Shown here: piece after piece, positions 21,021 to 32,900 of the stretch | Layout: every line of letters begins with the position of its first letter | How positions within the stretch are numbered: the first letter of the stretch is position 1 | From: Chloranthus sessilifolius | Taxonomy: Eukaryota > Streptophyta > Magnoliopsida > Chloranthales > Chloranthaceae | NCBI GenBank assembly: GCA_021018995.1 | Contig: CM037596.1 | Coordinates: forward strand, 86,807,184-86,871,183 | DNA: 64,000 nt | Direction: 5' to 3' | Made by a program: the position numbers and the translations under genes | The notes under the pieces: generated by a model | Told to the model about the DNA's origin: nothing | What the model saw: only the letters and a program-made list of their open reading frames with translations | Databases searched by the model: none

Positions 21021-22133
21021 GAAGAAGTAGGGATCACGAGTCTGGACGAGGATGTCCCCTTCGAGGAGCACTCCAATGAGCTCCTTGACCGATTTGCCGA
21101 CTTTGAGCATGGTCCTACCCCCATTGTTGAAGAGACCGAAGACGTCAATCTAGGAACTGAGGAGGTTCCTAGGATAACCAAAATCGGAACATCACTGTCT
21201 CCTGAAGAAAGAAAAAGCATGATCTACTTCCTTCGGTCATACCAAGACGTTTTTACCTGGTCATACGAGGACATGCCTGGTCTGGATACTGATTTGGTTG
21301 AGCATGAGTTACCCCTCTACCCTCATATAAAGCCAGTCAAGCAGAAGCTAAGACGTCTCTGACCCGAGTGGATGCTGAAAGTCAAAGATGAGGTCATCAA
21401 GGAGTATGACGCGGGGTTTCTCATGGTATCCAAAAACCCGCAGTGGCTAGCCAATATCGTACTTGTGCCAAAGAAGGATGGTAAGGTCTGCATGTGCATC
21501 GATTTTTGCAATTTGAATAGAGCGAGCCCAAAGGACGATTTCCCACTTCCACACATCGACATCTTGGTTGATAACACAGCTAAGCACGGGATGCTTTCTT
21601 TTATGGATGGATTCTCAGGATACAATCAGATCAAAATGGCAGAGGTTGATCGCGAGAGGACAGCGCTCATTACCCCCTGGGGAACCTTTTGCTATCGAGT
21701 CATGCCATTCGGGTTGAAGAATGTCAGTGCAACGTACCAGAGAGCTATGACTGCACTATTTCATGACATGATACACCGAGAGATTGAAGTGTATGTCAAT
21801 GACATGATAGCCAAATCACCGGAATGAAGCGACCCTTTGGTAAACCTTCAGAAGCTGTTTGAAAGGCTGAGGAAGTATCGACTACGTCTGAATCCACAGA
21901 AGTGCGCATTTGGTGCTATGTCAGGAAAACTATTAGGATTCATCATCAGCAGGAGGGGGATTAAGGTCGACCTAATCAAAGTTAAAGCCATCACTGAAAT
22001 CCCACCGCCGTCTATCGAGAAAGAGGTTAGAGGGTTTCTAGACAGAATACAGTATATCAGTCAATTCATTACACAGCTAACTCCAATCTACACGCCAATC
22101 GTCAAGTTATTAAGGAAGAATTTGCTCGTTTAA
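21021..22133 (+). pseudogene. Tat/Ogre reverse transcriptase
   Basis: HELPLYPHIKPVKQKLRRL, a stop at 21360, then KNPQWLANIVLVPKKDGKVC, MCIDFCNLNRASPKDDFPLP, FMDGFSGYNQIKMAEVDRER, TPWGTFCYRVMPFGLKN and the palm motif YVND at 21792-21803. YVDD is expected, so a catalytic aspartate is changed to asparagine (AAT at 21798-21800). A stop at 21825 is followed by QKCAFGAMSGKLLGFIISRR and RGFLDRIQYISQFI. Inactive as it stands. Confidence 0.9.
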
Positions 22134-22680
22134 TGGAACGACGATTGTCAGGCAGCGTTTGAAAAAATCAAAAGCTACCTCCTTAATCCACCTGTTTTGG
22201 TACCACCTGAGCCAGGGAGACCACTCTTGATGTATCTCTCCACGACAGAAGTTTCGATGGGATGTGTCCTGGGGCAGCACGATGAAGCAGGAAGAAAAGA
22301 GTAGGCCATTTACTATCTGAGCAAGAAGTTTACTGATTACGAGACGTGCTATTCACATCTGGTGAAAGCATGCCTGGCTCTTGTATGGGCTACTCAAAGG
22401 CTCCGCCACTACTTGCTATCTCAGGCCGTTCTGCTTTTGGCTCGAATGGACCCATTGAAATACCTATTTGAAAAGCTAGCTCTCACTAGACGAACTACAC
22501 GATGGCAACTTTTATTATCTGAATTTGACATCACGTACGTCACTCAGAAATCGATCAAGGGGCAGGCGCTTGCTAATCATCTTGCTGATAATCCTTTACC
22601 TGACTATGAGCCGTTAAGAACTGAATTCCCAGATGAAGATATCTTGTTCATGACGGAAGACGATATGGAGGAGGTAGAAG
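22134..22680 (+). pseudogene. Tat/Ogre first RNase H domain
   Basis: WNDDCQAAFEKIKSYLLNPP, PGRPLLMYLSTTEVSMGCVL, a stop at 22303, then AIYYLSKKFTDYETCYSHL, RLRHYLLSQAVLLLARMDPL and RTTRWQLLLSEFDITYVTQK. This is the retroviral-type RNase H that follows RT in Ty3/gypsy pol. The connection to the next domain is the acidic stretch EDDMEEVEES. Confidence 0.85.
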
Positions 22681-23105
22681 AATCATGGGTAATGCACTTT
22701 GACAGGGCAGTAAATGTCAAGGGCCAAGGAGTTGGCACCATCCTGATTTCACCAAAAGGATCCCATGTACTGGTCTCTATCAAGCTCAACTTCCCTTGCA
22801 CTAACAACATGGCTGAATACGAAGCTTGCGCCGCTGGTCTGCAGGCGGCTCTCGATCTGAATGTAACTCGCCTTCGAGTATTTGGCGATTCACAATTAAT
22901 CATATGCCAGACAAGTGGCAATTGGAAGACGAAAGACGAGAAACTGATCCCCTATTATGAACACCTCGAGAATCTGATAGCTTGCTTCCAAGATGTGACT
23001 TTCTCATACGTCCCCCGGATAAGGAATCGCTTTGCCGACACATTAGCAACTTTGGCATCAATGATTGAAATTCCCTATGGTGTTGAGATGAAGCCGATCA
23101 TGTAG
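22681..23105 (+). pseudogene. Tat/Ogre second (archaeal-type) RNase H
   Basis: WVMHFDRAVNVKGQGVGTIL, NNMAEYEACAAGLQAALDLN, LRVFGDSQLIICQTSGNW and RNRFADTLATLASM supply the D-E-D-D pattern of the extra RNase H that defines the Tat lineage. The first motif reads FDRA, with glycine expected after D. It ends at a stop at 23103-23105. Confidence 0.85.
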
Positions 23106-24418
23106 AGGAATGAGCCGGCCTTTTTCCTCCAGATTGAGGAACCTATAAAGCCTGATGATGAGCCACCTTGGTTCTCAGATATCAAGAATTTCCTCGAGAC
23201 CCTAATTTTCCTAGAGGGTACATCCAAGACAGACCGAAGAACCATTCAACGTTTAGCGGCAGGTTACGTCATTTGTGGAGAATGCCTCTACAAACGATCA
23301 TACAATAACATCTAACTTAGGTGCCTTACTGAAAGTGAAGCGGTCAATATTATGAAAGAGATCCATGAGGGAATATGTGGAGCCCACGTCAGCGGTTACA
23401 TGCTCGCTAAGAAAATCCTGCGGCAAGGATACTTTTGGACCACTATGGAATCAAATTGCTGTAAACATGTTCAAAAATGCTACAAGTGTCAAGAACACTC
23501 CAGTCTAATACACGCTCCTGCCATTGATCTTCACTGCATGACCACTCCTTGGCCATTTCTACCTGGGCCCTTGACATTGTTGGAATGATTAATCCAAGCG
23601 CATCAAACAAACATCTGTTCATCCTCGTCGCCATTGAGTACTTCACCAAGTCGGTAGAAGCGGCGTCATATGCCAGCATCACGGCCAGTCACGTTGAGAA
23701 GTTTCTCAAGAACAATATTGTGTGCCGATTTGGAGTACCCAAAGATATCATGACGGACAACAGCACAAACTTTACGAATAAGCGCATTCGAGACTTCTGC
23801 GAGCAATACAAGATCAAGCACCATCGCTCATCCCCTTATCGGCCTTAAACTAATGGAGCCATAGAAGCCGCAAACAAGACAGTCATTTGCATCCTTGAGA
23901 AAATGGTCGTCACTTATCGAGATTGGAGCGAAATGCTGCCATTTTCTTTGTGGGCCTACCGAACGTCAATCCGTACCGCTATAGGGGCAACACCATTCTA
24001 CCTTGTGTATGGAACCGAGGCCGTCCTCCCGGTGGAGGTTGAAGTACCCTCACTCCGAATCATTATAGAATCAGGCTTACTCGAAGCAGAAGGAGAAAGA
24101 TCACGCTTTGATCAGCTGAACTTATTAGACGAGAAGAGACTCCTAGCCTTGTGTCACACTCAAGTTTACCAAGGGTGAATGGCACGCGCTTACAATAAAC
24201 GTGTCCGCGGTCGAGATCTGAAGGTAGGAGACACTGTGTTGAAGAAGATCTTCCCATCCCTCCACGCCGATTTGAGAGGAAAATTCAAGCCAAACTAGGA
24301 AGGACCTTACGTCATTCGACAAGTGCTGTCGGGATATGCCATCCGCCTCGCCACCATGGACGGAGATCATCTTCCTGAGCCCATCAACGTTGGATACGTT
24401 CGATGGTTCTACTCTTAG
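23106..24418 (+). pseudogene. Tat/Ogre integrase
   Basis: H2C2 zinc-binding region (HEGICGAHVSGYMLAKKILR, CCKHVQKCYKCQ) at about 23370-23490, a frameshift at about 23550-23588, core domain with LDIVGMI (first D), MTDNSTNFTNK (second D) and NGAIEAANKTV (E), separated by a stop at 23847, then PFSLWAYRTSIRTAIGATPF, and a C-terminal RRLKVGDTVLKK-like region ending at 24418. Several stops make it inactive. Confidence 0.9.
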
Positions 24419-24618
24419 TCAATCACGACAAGGTAAGTGTTGGTGAAATAGATATGTGACTGCTTAAGAACCACCCAAAAGAGGCCATCATTCCAAGCAC
24501 AGTAGCTGAAAAGCATCCCTAAAAATGATGATATCCTTTGCTACCCCCATTTGAGCCTAGGCCTTTCTTTCAATAAACCCATTCCCCCCCAAAAAATATA
24601 TATATACGTGTACATATA
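24419..24618 (+). other. Tat/Ogre post-pol spacer up to the Athila insertion
   Basis: Short non-coding stretch ending in an AT microsatellite (tatatatacgtgtacatatata) that served as the target for the Athila-like insertion. It continues at 37954. Confidence 0.6.
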
Positions 24619-24857
24619 TGTTAAGACTTGAAAAGTACCACTTTTCACCCTTAACTTAGCCTTTGACTAGACCCTTAGCCATCTAATAAATGCTTGTTAA
24701 GTGTTTTCTGTAGGTAATAAATAGCAGGGCAATAAAGCCATGAATCCTGCTAAGGAGCCTATTTTGGCATCAGAAGTCCCTCAAAAGAATGAACCATGAA
24801 TCCAGACCATAGAAGATCCTTGTGCAGCTGACAAAGCTCCAGAGGATTCAGAAAAAT

Positions 24858-25470
24858 ACACTTCGCGCAGTCCTCGCGAAGTCCCAAGACTTCTCAAACA
24901 AGTTCTCGCATAGTAGAGTGACAGAAGAGCTTCAGAAGCCTTGAGTCACGCAGCTCTCACGAAGTTTACAAGTTAAAGGTCGGGTAGCTCCTGTACAGTT
25001 CAAGAAGACCCCTCTCACCTCACGCGATTCGTTCAGAATAGCTGAGGAGAGAGAGCTTCAGAATCCTACCTCGCGCAGCTGTCGTGCAGTAGCCGCGGGA
25101 TGCAAATATCAAGAGAACCTGTCGCGCAGTTCAGAAAAGCCTCAAAGCCTTGAGAGGATCCTTGCGAAGATCCATTAAGAAGTGAAGTTCTCGCGCAGTT
25201 CTTGCGCTGTTAAAAAAGAAAGCAGTCTCGTAAAAGCCAGAATTAGCCTCGCAAAGTGAAGAAAGCTCACGTAGTTCCTGCGCTATTCACAATTATCAAT
25301 CCAACTGCACGATGCCCAACCCAGCGAGAGCTTAACTGTCTACCTCGCGACTGCTCAAAGCATCAAGAAGCTGCAACCACGCGACGCCTGAAGCTTTAAT
25401 GTTAAACTCAACCACGTGAAGACTAGAGCTGCCGCGCGACAAGTCTGGGAATCGACTGCAACCTGGCGAA
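24858..25470. repeat. CTCGCG-word array in the Athila 5' LTR
   Basis: Dozens of words such as CTCGCGCAGTTC, TCGCGAAG, CTCGCGAC with many C-to-T / G-to-A variants (ctcacgaag, cttgcgaag), consistent with decay of methylated CpG. It ends about 180 bp upstream of the LTR TATA box. Repeated in the 3' LTR (about 35645-36250), internally (29447-29635), and in the second Athila-like LTR (59330-59960). Confidence 0.85.
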
Positions 25471-25653
25471 GCTTTGAACTCTAACTTCCATCATTTTGTA
25501 GAGGACTTTTTGGGGATTTCTAGTGATTAGGGCATGCATTCCCACACTCAAATATCTATGCACGCACCCCGAGGCATCCAAGGATCATTAGTCAGCCACG
25601 TGGCATCGTTAAAATTAGGGTTTCTTAACCCTAATGTTCCGCCACACCACTGT

Positions 25654-25662
25654 CATATAAAC
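25654..25662 (+). promoter_or_regulatory. LTR TATA box (Athila-like 5' LTR)
   Basis: CATATAAAC in GC-richer context, matched in the 3' LTR by CTATATAAAC at 36433-36442. Likely start of the element RNA about 30 bp downstream. Confidence 0.6.
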
Positions 25663-27179
25663 CTAAGCCTGATTTAGGTTTAGAAGAGTAGAGACTTAGA
25701 GCGAGACTTTGAGGCAGACTTGGAGTTAGATTTTAGAGGAGGAACTCCTATCTCAGATTTTATAATTTTCTTTTCCGTTCTTGTTTTTTCGGTAACTATA
25801 AGCAGTTTCTTTTTCTTCTTTTTCTTCTCTCCATGGCCCAGCACTTGCTGGCCATGCCTTTGTATGTCTATTGAGGTTAGATTAATGGATTTTTTGTAAT
25901 AGGATTTGTACTCTTATGGGATTTGTGTATTTGTGAGCTGTTCTGTGCAAGGCTACTACCTTGTGATCCGCCATTGCTTTGGCTGTATTTCAAAGCAATG
26001 GAGGACTGATTCTAAGGACCTACTTAGATCCAAGTGACCTGTGTGTCTTGGCTATCACGGTCCTAGACAGCCTTAACCCCACCACAGGACCCACTAGATC
26101 TGAAATTCTCATGGGAGCCTGAGCTGGTAGCCTTGTGACCATGGTGGTAGCAGCAATTAACTTGTTTTGTCTTGGGCTCCGTGAGGAGGATAGCCTCTGG
26201 GATAGTCTATGACCATTTAAGTGGACAGGTTATAGCCTTAGGGTGAATCCAATCCGCCGATCCAAGATGGATCCTTCTTCCCCGAGCTTGAGCTGTTAAG
26301 CCTGGTAGGAGATTGTGCAGAGGCAGACTCCCCATATATTTGTATAGACCCGTCATCAGATGTTAGATATGATCTGGTTATGGAGATTGTAGACTTGTGA
26401 CTTGACCATTGCAGCCCCACTCAAGCAATGGATAGCTAGATCTAAGGTGGTACTCAATCTCTTGCTGGTTCTATGTGTCTGGGCTATCATGGTCCTATAC
26501 AGCCTTAGCCCCACACATAGAGCTTTAGAGGATGAGGTTCCCTATGGATTCCTTGAGCTTGTAGCCTGGATGAAGTAGTGCCTACAATGATTAATTTGTT
26601 TTGACCCATCTCTGGACTGTGGTTCCCCTATTGGATAGCCTGTGACCATTTAAGTGGACAAGTTATAACCTTAAGGGATTGGATCATGGCACAGGGATGA
26701 GTTGAATTCTTTCTCCTCTTTGGTGATAATGTAGCCATTAGACAGGATTTCCATAACATCAGATCTGAATCTGAGTTACAAAACTCCTCTTATCTAGACT
26801 CAATAACCTACTTCTCACCCTTTTATATTTATTTTCCACAATCCATCCATCTTCTCAACCCTTTCTGTAGTTAACTCATTAGACTATCTTAGAATACTTA
26901 GAATAAGTGACCTTAAACTCCCCTCCTTTTAGGACTGCCAGATCTGTAGTCAGGTCTGGAGGGACTACTAGAGATGGCTCCTTTGGAGCTGTAGATCACC
27001 TTTCCCTGTGGGACAAACTCTTACTTATCAAAACTTGCTACAAATGGACCCTGTATCTTGCAGGTCTAGTTTTTCTCAGTTGTGCTGATTCCATCCCCTG
27101 TTTTACTCTTTCTTTGATTTTAAATTATTTTTACCACCAACAAATAAAGCAAGCACACTTAGAGTTCGCAACAAGTTTT

Positions 27180-27197
27180 TGGTGCCGTTGCCGGGGA
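27180..27197 (+). promoter_or_regulatory. Primer binding site, tRNA-Asp type
   Basis: TGGTGCCGTTGCCGGGGA is complementary, with one mismatch, to the 3' end of plant tRNA-Asp. This PBS is usual in Athila elements. It lies 6 bp after the LTR end. Confidence 0.85.
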
Positions 27198-27525
27198 TAG
27201 ATGATCTATTAGTAGACCCTTAGTTTTTGTATTTTTAGTATTCTTTGTAAATGTGAATAATTGATACTGCTGATAATTTTGAATCTTTCTTGCAAATCTA
27301 GACAACAGCAGAGAAGGACATTGGACTGCATTTGGAGATTAGCTACCTCTGTTTGCAATTCTCTAACCTTTAACACTCAGTCTCGTTTCTTTGAAAATTA
27401 CATAGCAGTTGTTTAATATAGTTATAGATGTAAGTCTTCTTAAATTAGCTGTAAATTTGTTAAAAAAATTCTGAGTCAAGTGCAATGTGCCTGCAAGGAG
27501 TTGTCCCTGCTGGTGGTGTGTTTGT

Positions 27526-29061
27526 ATGCTAGGTAGGAGATCTCTTAGTCCTACTTTAGAGTCGTTCAACCCTGAGCTAGAAAGGGGTAGAAGACTGGGA
27601 AGGAACAGGCACACCACAGTAGAGCCCCCAACTAAATCTGAGACAGTAGTCATGGGTGAAGAACTCTCAAGGAGTTGAATGGTCCGGATGACTATAACTC
27701 TCCATTCAGCATTCAATTCCCTGATGTTCAAGGGAATTATGAGATTAAAACTTCAATCATCCAGATGCTGCCCTCTTTCTATGGGCTCAGCAAGGAGGAC
27801 CCTTATAAGCATATTGATCAATTTTTGGCCTTGTGCACCACTTTCAATATCGCTGGTTTGGGACCTAAGGCTACTAGGCTCAGGCTCTTTCCCTTCTTTC
27901 TGAAGGATAAGGCTAGTACCTGGTTGGCTACTCTTCCCAACAATGGCATCACTACATGGAAAGACTTGCAGACAAAGTTCCTGACAAAGTTCTTCCTTGA
28001 GACCAAAACTAGCCAGTTGAGGAAGGAGATTCTTGCTTTTGCCCAATCCTCAACTGAGGACTTTAATCAAGCCTGGGAAAGGTTTAAGGAAATGCTCAAA
28101 CAATGCCCCACTATAAGATCCCAGACTGGCAGCTTGTACAAAGCTTCTACAATGGGATTGATGAGAAAAATAGAGATATGGTTGATGCCTCTTGTGGTGG
28201 AACCTACATGCACAAGACTGCTGATGAGGCATGGGAATTGTTTGAGGTAATTAGTGAAAATACTTTTCAAAAACCATCTCTGACAAGAACTAGTCAAGAG
28301 TCTGAGTCAAAAGTGGGTCTGCTGCTTTGTCAAGAGGAAAAGTTTATGAGGTGTCTGGGAATAATGACCTGCAACTGCAGATGGCTAACCTCTCAGGGAA
28401 GTTTGACAAATTACTGACTATGATACAACCCAGAAGGGCTGCTCAAGTGGTGGAGGCATGTCTGATATGCCAGTCCCCACAGCACACAGTAGAGGAATGT
28501 CCATCTGCAGGGCAGTATCCTGAATTAGTTTTAGAACATGCTGCTGCTGCGCAATCTTATTGCCAGCAACAATCTGGTGGCTACAACAGACAACCATATG
28601 GATATCAGCACCAAAATACTGGCTACCAATGGAGAGACCACCCAAATCTGAGGTGGAGGCAAGACAACTATATGCAGCCCCAGCAGATGCTGGCCTTACC
28701 TCAAAGGCCACAGCAGCAGTTCAATCAAGGATATGCCCCTAGGCCCAATTTCTAGCACCAGCAGCAACCCCATTAGCAACAAAATCATTTAATCTTACCC
28801 CAACCTTAGCCAAGAAATACTTCTTTCGAGGACCAGGTCTTGACCTCACTATAAAACCTGAGGTCCTTGGCTCAGACTGTGAATTCTCATGGTCAGAGCA
28901 TAAAGAAGTTGGAAGAGCAGCTAGGCCAACTATCGAATGCCTTAGCTAAAAGAGAAGAGGGGAGGTTACCCAGCCAGCCAGTGGAAAATCCCAAGGGCCA
29001 ATTTTTGATTGGTGAAGGATCCTCAAACCCTGAGGGGCAGGGGGATCTTTCATTACATTGA
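27526..29061 (+). pseudogene. Athila-like gag
   Basis: Start MLGRRSLSPTLESFNPELER at 27526. After a frame change near 27670 the capsid part reads NYEIKTSIIQMLPSFYGLSK, DPYKHIDQFLALCTTFNIAG, KDKASTWLATLPNNGITTWK and FLTKFFLETKTSQLRKEI. A frameshift near 28105 leads to QLVQSFYNGIDEKNRDMVDA. A short zinc knuckle, CLICQSPQHTVEEC, is at about 28456-28500. The C-terminal part has VNSHGQSIKKLEEQLGQLSN, KREEGRLPSQPVENPKGQF, then LSLH and a stop at 29059-29061. The pol that follows gag in full Athila elements is absent. Confidence 0.88.
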
Positions 29062-29446
29062 TTCATAAATCTGTGCATGGTGTATGTTATGTATTTTAGT
29101 ATGGTTTGTTCTTTTTACTGTTTTTAGGAATTTTTAGTGTTCTTGTCAGAGTTTGAATGTATATGACCTGAATAATTCGTCTGCCTGCTTTGCTTTTGGT
29201 CCCCTTTGAATTGATGCTTTTGAAAGAATGAATGATGATTAGATTGTGTGATAATGAGAATGTTTTGAATATGAGGTTTTGATTAAATGCTTTTTGAGTA
29301 ATTGCATGATTAATTGTTGGGAAAGCATGGAGAGTCCTGTTGTGAATGAATAAGGGTGTCCCTGGATGAGAGCATTTGAGAGAATCCACCCACAAAGCAA
29401 AGGTCAAAGGCTGACTTGTGGGTGTGTGCATTTTTAACTCTGTTTA
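29062..29446 (+). other. Non-coding junction after gag
   Basis: T-rich non-coding stretch between the end of gag and the internal promoter array. Protease, RT and integrase are missing here, so the deletion or replacement junction lies in or near this segment. Confidence 0.5.
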
Positions 29447-29635
29447 AGCCGTCGCGCGGTTTTGAAGATGTGGCTTGGCTCCCTCTCACGCAGATCATAA
29501 GGAACGGCTATGCTCTCGCGCGGTTCAAACGCTGTTGTGTGAATTCCTCGCGCAGTTTGGATGAATATCCAATCTCGCGACCCACTCACTTCTATCTCGC
29601 GAGCAGAACATTTCAAAGCGCGCCAAGCCTCGCGA
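29447..29635. repeat. Internal CTCGCG-word array upstream of the accessory gene
   Basis: Words GTCGCGCGGTTT, CTCGCGCGGTTC, CTCGCGCAGTTT, CTCGCGACCC, CTCGCGAGC, CCTCGCGATC run up to the TATA box at 29638. The words are the same family as the LTR array, and here most CpGs are intact. Confidence 0.85.
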
Positions 29636-29637
29636 TC

Positions 29638-29645
29638 TATATAAT
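29638..29645 (+). promoter_or_regulatory. TATA box of the Athila accessory gene
   Basis: CGATCTATATAATC follows the last CTCGCG word by 2-3 bp. The downstream leader (C/T-rich, with cgaaaccctagc and a possible GTAAGC...TTAG leader intron at about 29870-29924) leads to the ATG at 29937 in context GTGCCATGG. This looks like an independent promoter inside the element. Confidence 0.65.
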
Positions 29646-29936
29646 CTAACCCCGCGTTGCTTTCCTTTTATGTTTTCTCTTTCCTCTCCAGCCAGCGAAA
29701 CCCTAGCTCTGACTCCCATTAATCTCTCTCCTCCAGCATCCAGTTTACAATCCATCATTCACCTTCTCATTCTGGGGATTTGTTCCTAAAGCCTCTTCCA
29801 CCAGTTGCCCCCTGCTAAGAGCTCTCACGATCTTTTGTACATCAGATTGAATAGAACCCTAACGTTTAGGGTAAGCCTCAGCTCCCAACTTTTACTTTTC
29901 ATTTTTCCAACTACACACTCTTAGCGGAGAAGTGCC

Positions 29937-32900
29937 ATGGCCCCTAAGAGCGCACATGTGAAAAGAGCAAGGGATAAGGCTCCCATTGAGCCCACTCCCA
30001 AGATAGCCAAGCCCTCTGAGGTGCCACAAAAAGGGAAGGAAGTGATTCAGGATGTGGCTGCGCTAACACCTGACTACTCCACACCCTCTGAGCTCCTGAC
30101 TCCCATTCCCTTGGAGCCTAAAGCCATTTTTGACCTCTCTTTCTTTAAAATGGAACCTTTGTCAGCCCCTGCCATTGAGTTTATCCGTAAGCTGGTTTGA
30201 CCCCACTGCTGCAAGCTACCCCTGCACTAGCCTACCCTAGACTAGTACAACTCTTTTACCAGCACATTAGGGCTAGACCAGACCATCGTGGACAGCCAGG
30301 CCTCCTCGTGTTAGTTGACAATTTTGAAATGTTACTCAACCCTGAGTTGATTGCTGAAGTAATGGGTATCCCTGCTGTCTTTAACCCCAACTGCGGATAT
30401 GGCCCCCCTCTGTGTGCCCCTATTGATACCATTGCACAAGCCCTTACCAGAGGGTTGAAGGCCACAGGGGATTCCATCAGGAGAAGAGATCTGGACCCCA
30501 AACTCTTGTTCATTGATCAAGTTCTCCGAAAGAACATATATTGTGCCGACCATCAGCAGGAGAGGAGGACCCCAATTGCTGATGCTCTCTATTCCTTCTC
30601 TTGGGGCCACGGATTCCATACTGCCGAGTTGATGTTTGAGGCCATGAAGGATATCATGGTAAAGATAGGGCACAAAAAGAAGCTCCACACTCTCCCCTAT
30701 GTAAAGCTCATCACCAAATTACTCTTGAGGGGAGGGTACAAGATACCAGTGGGGGAGTTAACTGTTGACCTCCCCCCTACCACTTTCGTAAAGCGACAAT
30801 GGGGGATCAGCGAGTCGATGGATCCCGAAGAAGAAGAAAGCTCGAGCTTACGAGAAAGGAGAGGGATTCTTTGTGAAGACCACCCCTGCTCCCAAAAAGG
30901 TGGCTAAAGCTCCTGCTCCCAAGAAGGTGGTGCAAGCTCCGGTCACTTCTGCTTCTGTAGCATTACCTCCATCCACCACACCTACCCCTCCATTCGTTTC
31001 TTTACCTCTTCCATCTCTCCCTTTCCTCTTTTATCTGCCTTTTCCATACCCTCCATTCACCTGATTCATTCTGGAGGAAAGTGTTGACCCCATGACATCC
31101 CCTACCTTCTCCCACATTGCCTCGGACACACCCCCAATTCCCCCACCATCCGAACTAAACCACAGCGGCCCTCCTTGATAACCTATCTTAAAAAGAAAAC
31201 CTCTCACACAACCCCTGCCATATCTTTACCTACCCCAACCACCCTATCATTCCCACAGACACACCACATATTGACCAACCCTTAGTCCAACCCCTCCCAA
31301 CTACATCTCCACTCACAGATCTTGACTTTAACCTCGCCACTACTTCAGGCTATCAAGCCTTCATGACTACCTTGCTTGACACCCTGCTAACACATGATAT
31401 CGCTCTCCAAGATTCCCCACTTCCTTCCCCACATCACTCACTAGACCCTCCATCTCCTCCTACAACCTTCCACCATGCCCCTACTTCCCCTTTCCAACCT
31501 CTTGCCTCTTCTTCTCACACTCCACCCCAACCAAACTCAGACACACTTACCCACATCCTTTCCCTCATACATGACATTCAGACCCAACTATCCAACACAA
31601 CACATACCCAAAACCAAATGCAGACTGACATCACCAACATCAAATCCACCCTTCAAACATTGACAAAACCACCCACCTCTGCACAACCACCTTCTACCCC
31701 ACAAATCCAGTCCCCTTCCACTTCTGCCTCCACAGTCCAACCAGACTTTCCCCCCATTGACTTAACTCCAACCCTCCCCTTCCAAGACACCATACCCCAC
31801 CATTCCTTCCCCACTCTACCTATCCTTCCCCCACTCATATTACCTCCACCCCTATTTACCCACACCTCCACCCAAACAAACCCCATTCCCCTCCCATCCA
31901 CCTTTCTCATTAACACCCCCACATTTTTCACCCCACCATTACCTTTTCGACCCTTCACCATTCCATTTTTCCCTTACCCAGAACCACCAACCTTCAGTGA
32001 CCCCCCTTCATTTACTTTCCCACCCATGTCTTCCATCCCCCCTCTTATCCTACCTCATTCCACTAACCACTCCACACAAACTGACACAGAACCTTCTCCC
32101 CCCCTCTGTCATCTAGACTTCACCACTGCAGCCCCCACTTTACCCCCACAGAACCAATCCCCTTCTACTTCTTCCATTCCCTTTCTCCCTATTTTACCAA
32201 GGCATTCCTACTACACCCCTCCTTACTTCACCCTCCTCCATGCCATGCTGGACAATGCCTATATCAAGAGGGATGTTCTCAGAGGCATGGCCCAACTTCG
32301 ACATGCCATTGAGTACCCTTTGCTGCAGAAAATGAGTGACTTGAAGCTTGCTCACAGAGAGCAGCTGCGAGATATTTCCAAGGGATGGGAGAGTATTTTG
32401 GAGACCCTCAATGTGGCGAAGGCTGCTGCTACTTACTACAAACTGAATGCGGAGATGGAGAAGGGCACTGCCCAGCTGGAGCAGAAGAGAGCCCAGATGT
32501 TTGAAAAGAAATTGCACAATACCGAGGAGATCCACAGGCTCACTAAGGGGCTTTTTGATGCCAAACTCCGTTATGCTGAAAAGCATATAGAAATTTTGCA
32601 AAAAAGGGTTGCATCGCTGTCAGGCCAACCATTTGAGGTCACCCCTTTGGCTACAGCACCCCCCGAGGCCCCACCTTCCACACCCCCCGGGCCTTCATCT
32701 TCCATTCCCCCTGCTCCTCCATCTACATCCCCTGCTCCTGCCCCTCCTACACAAGCACCTCCACCACCTCCCCCTGCTAAATCTCCTGCACCTAAGAGAA
32801 AAAGGGCTACTCTCAAGAAACCTTCTCCCTCCAAAGAGCCACAGCTGCCCAGAAAGGTAAGAAGCCTGCACCTCCATCCCCACCACCAAAGGCCACCAGA

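Larger units (their letters stand above)
24619..27173 (+). repeat. Athila-like 5' LTR
   Basis: About 2.55 kb. It contains a CTCGCG-word array (24858-25470), a TATA box at about 25654, and, in its 3' half, two inverted-related segments with 'gaccatttaagtggacagg' and 'ctatcatggtcctatacagc'. Ends ...CGCAACA six bases before the PBS. Confidence 0.9.
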
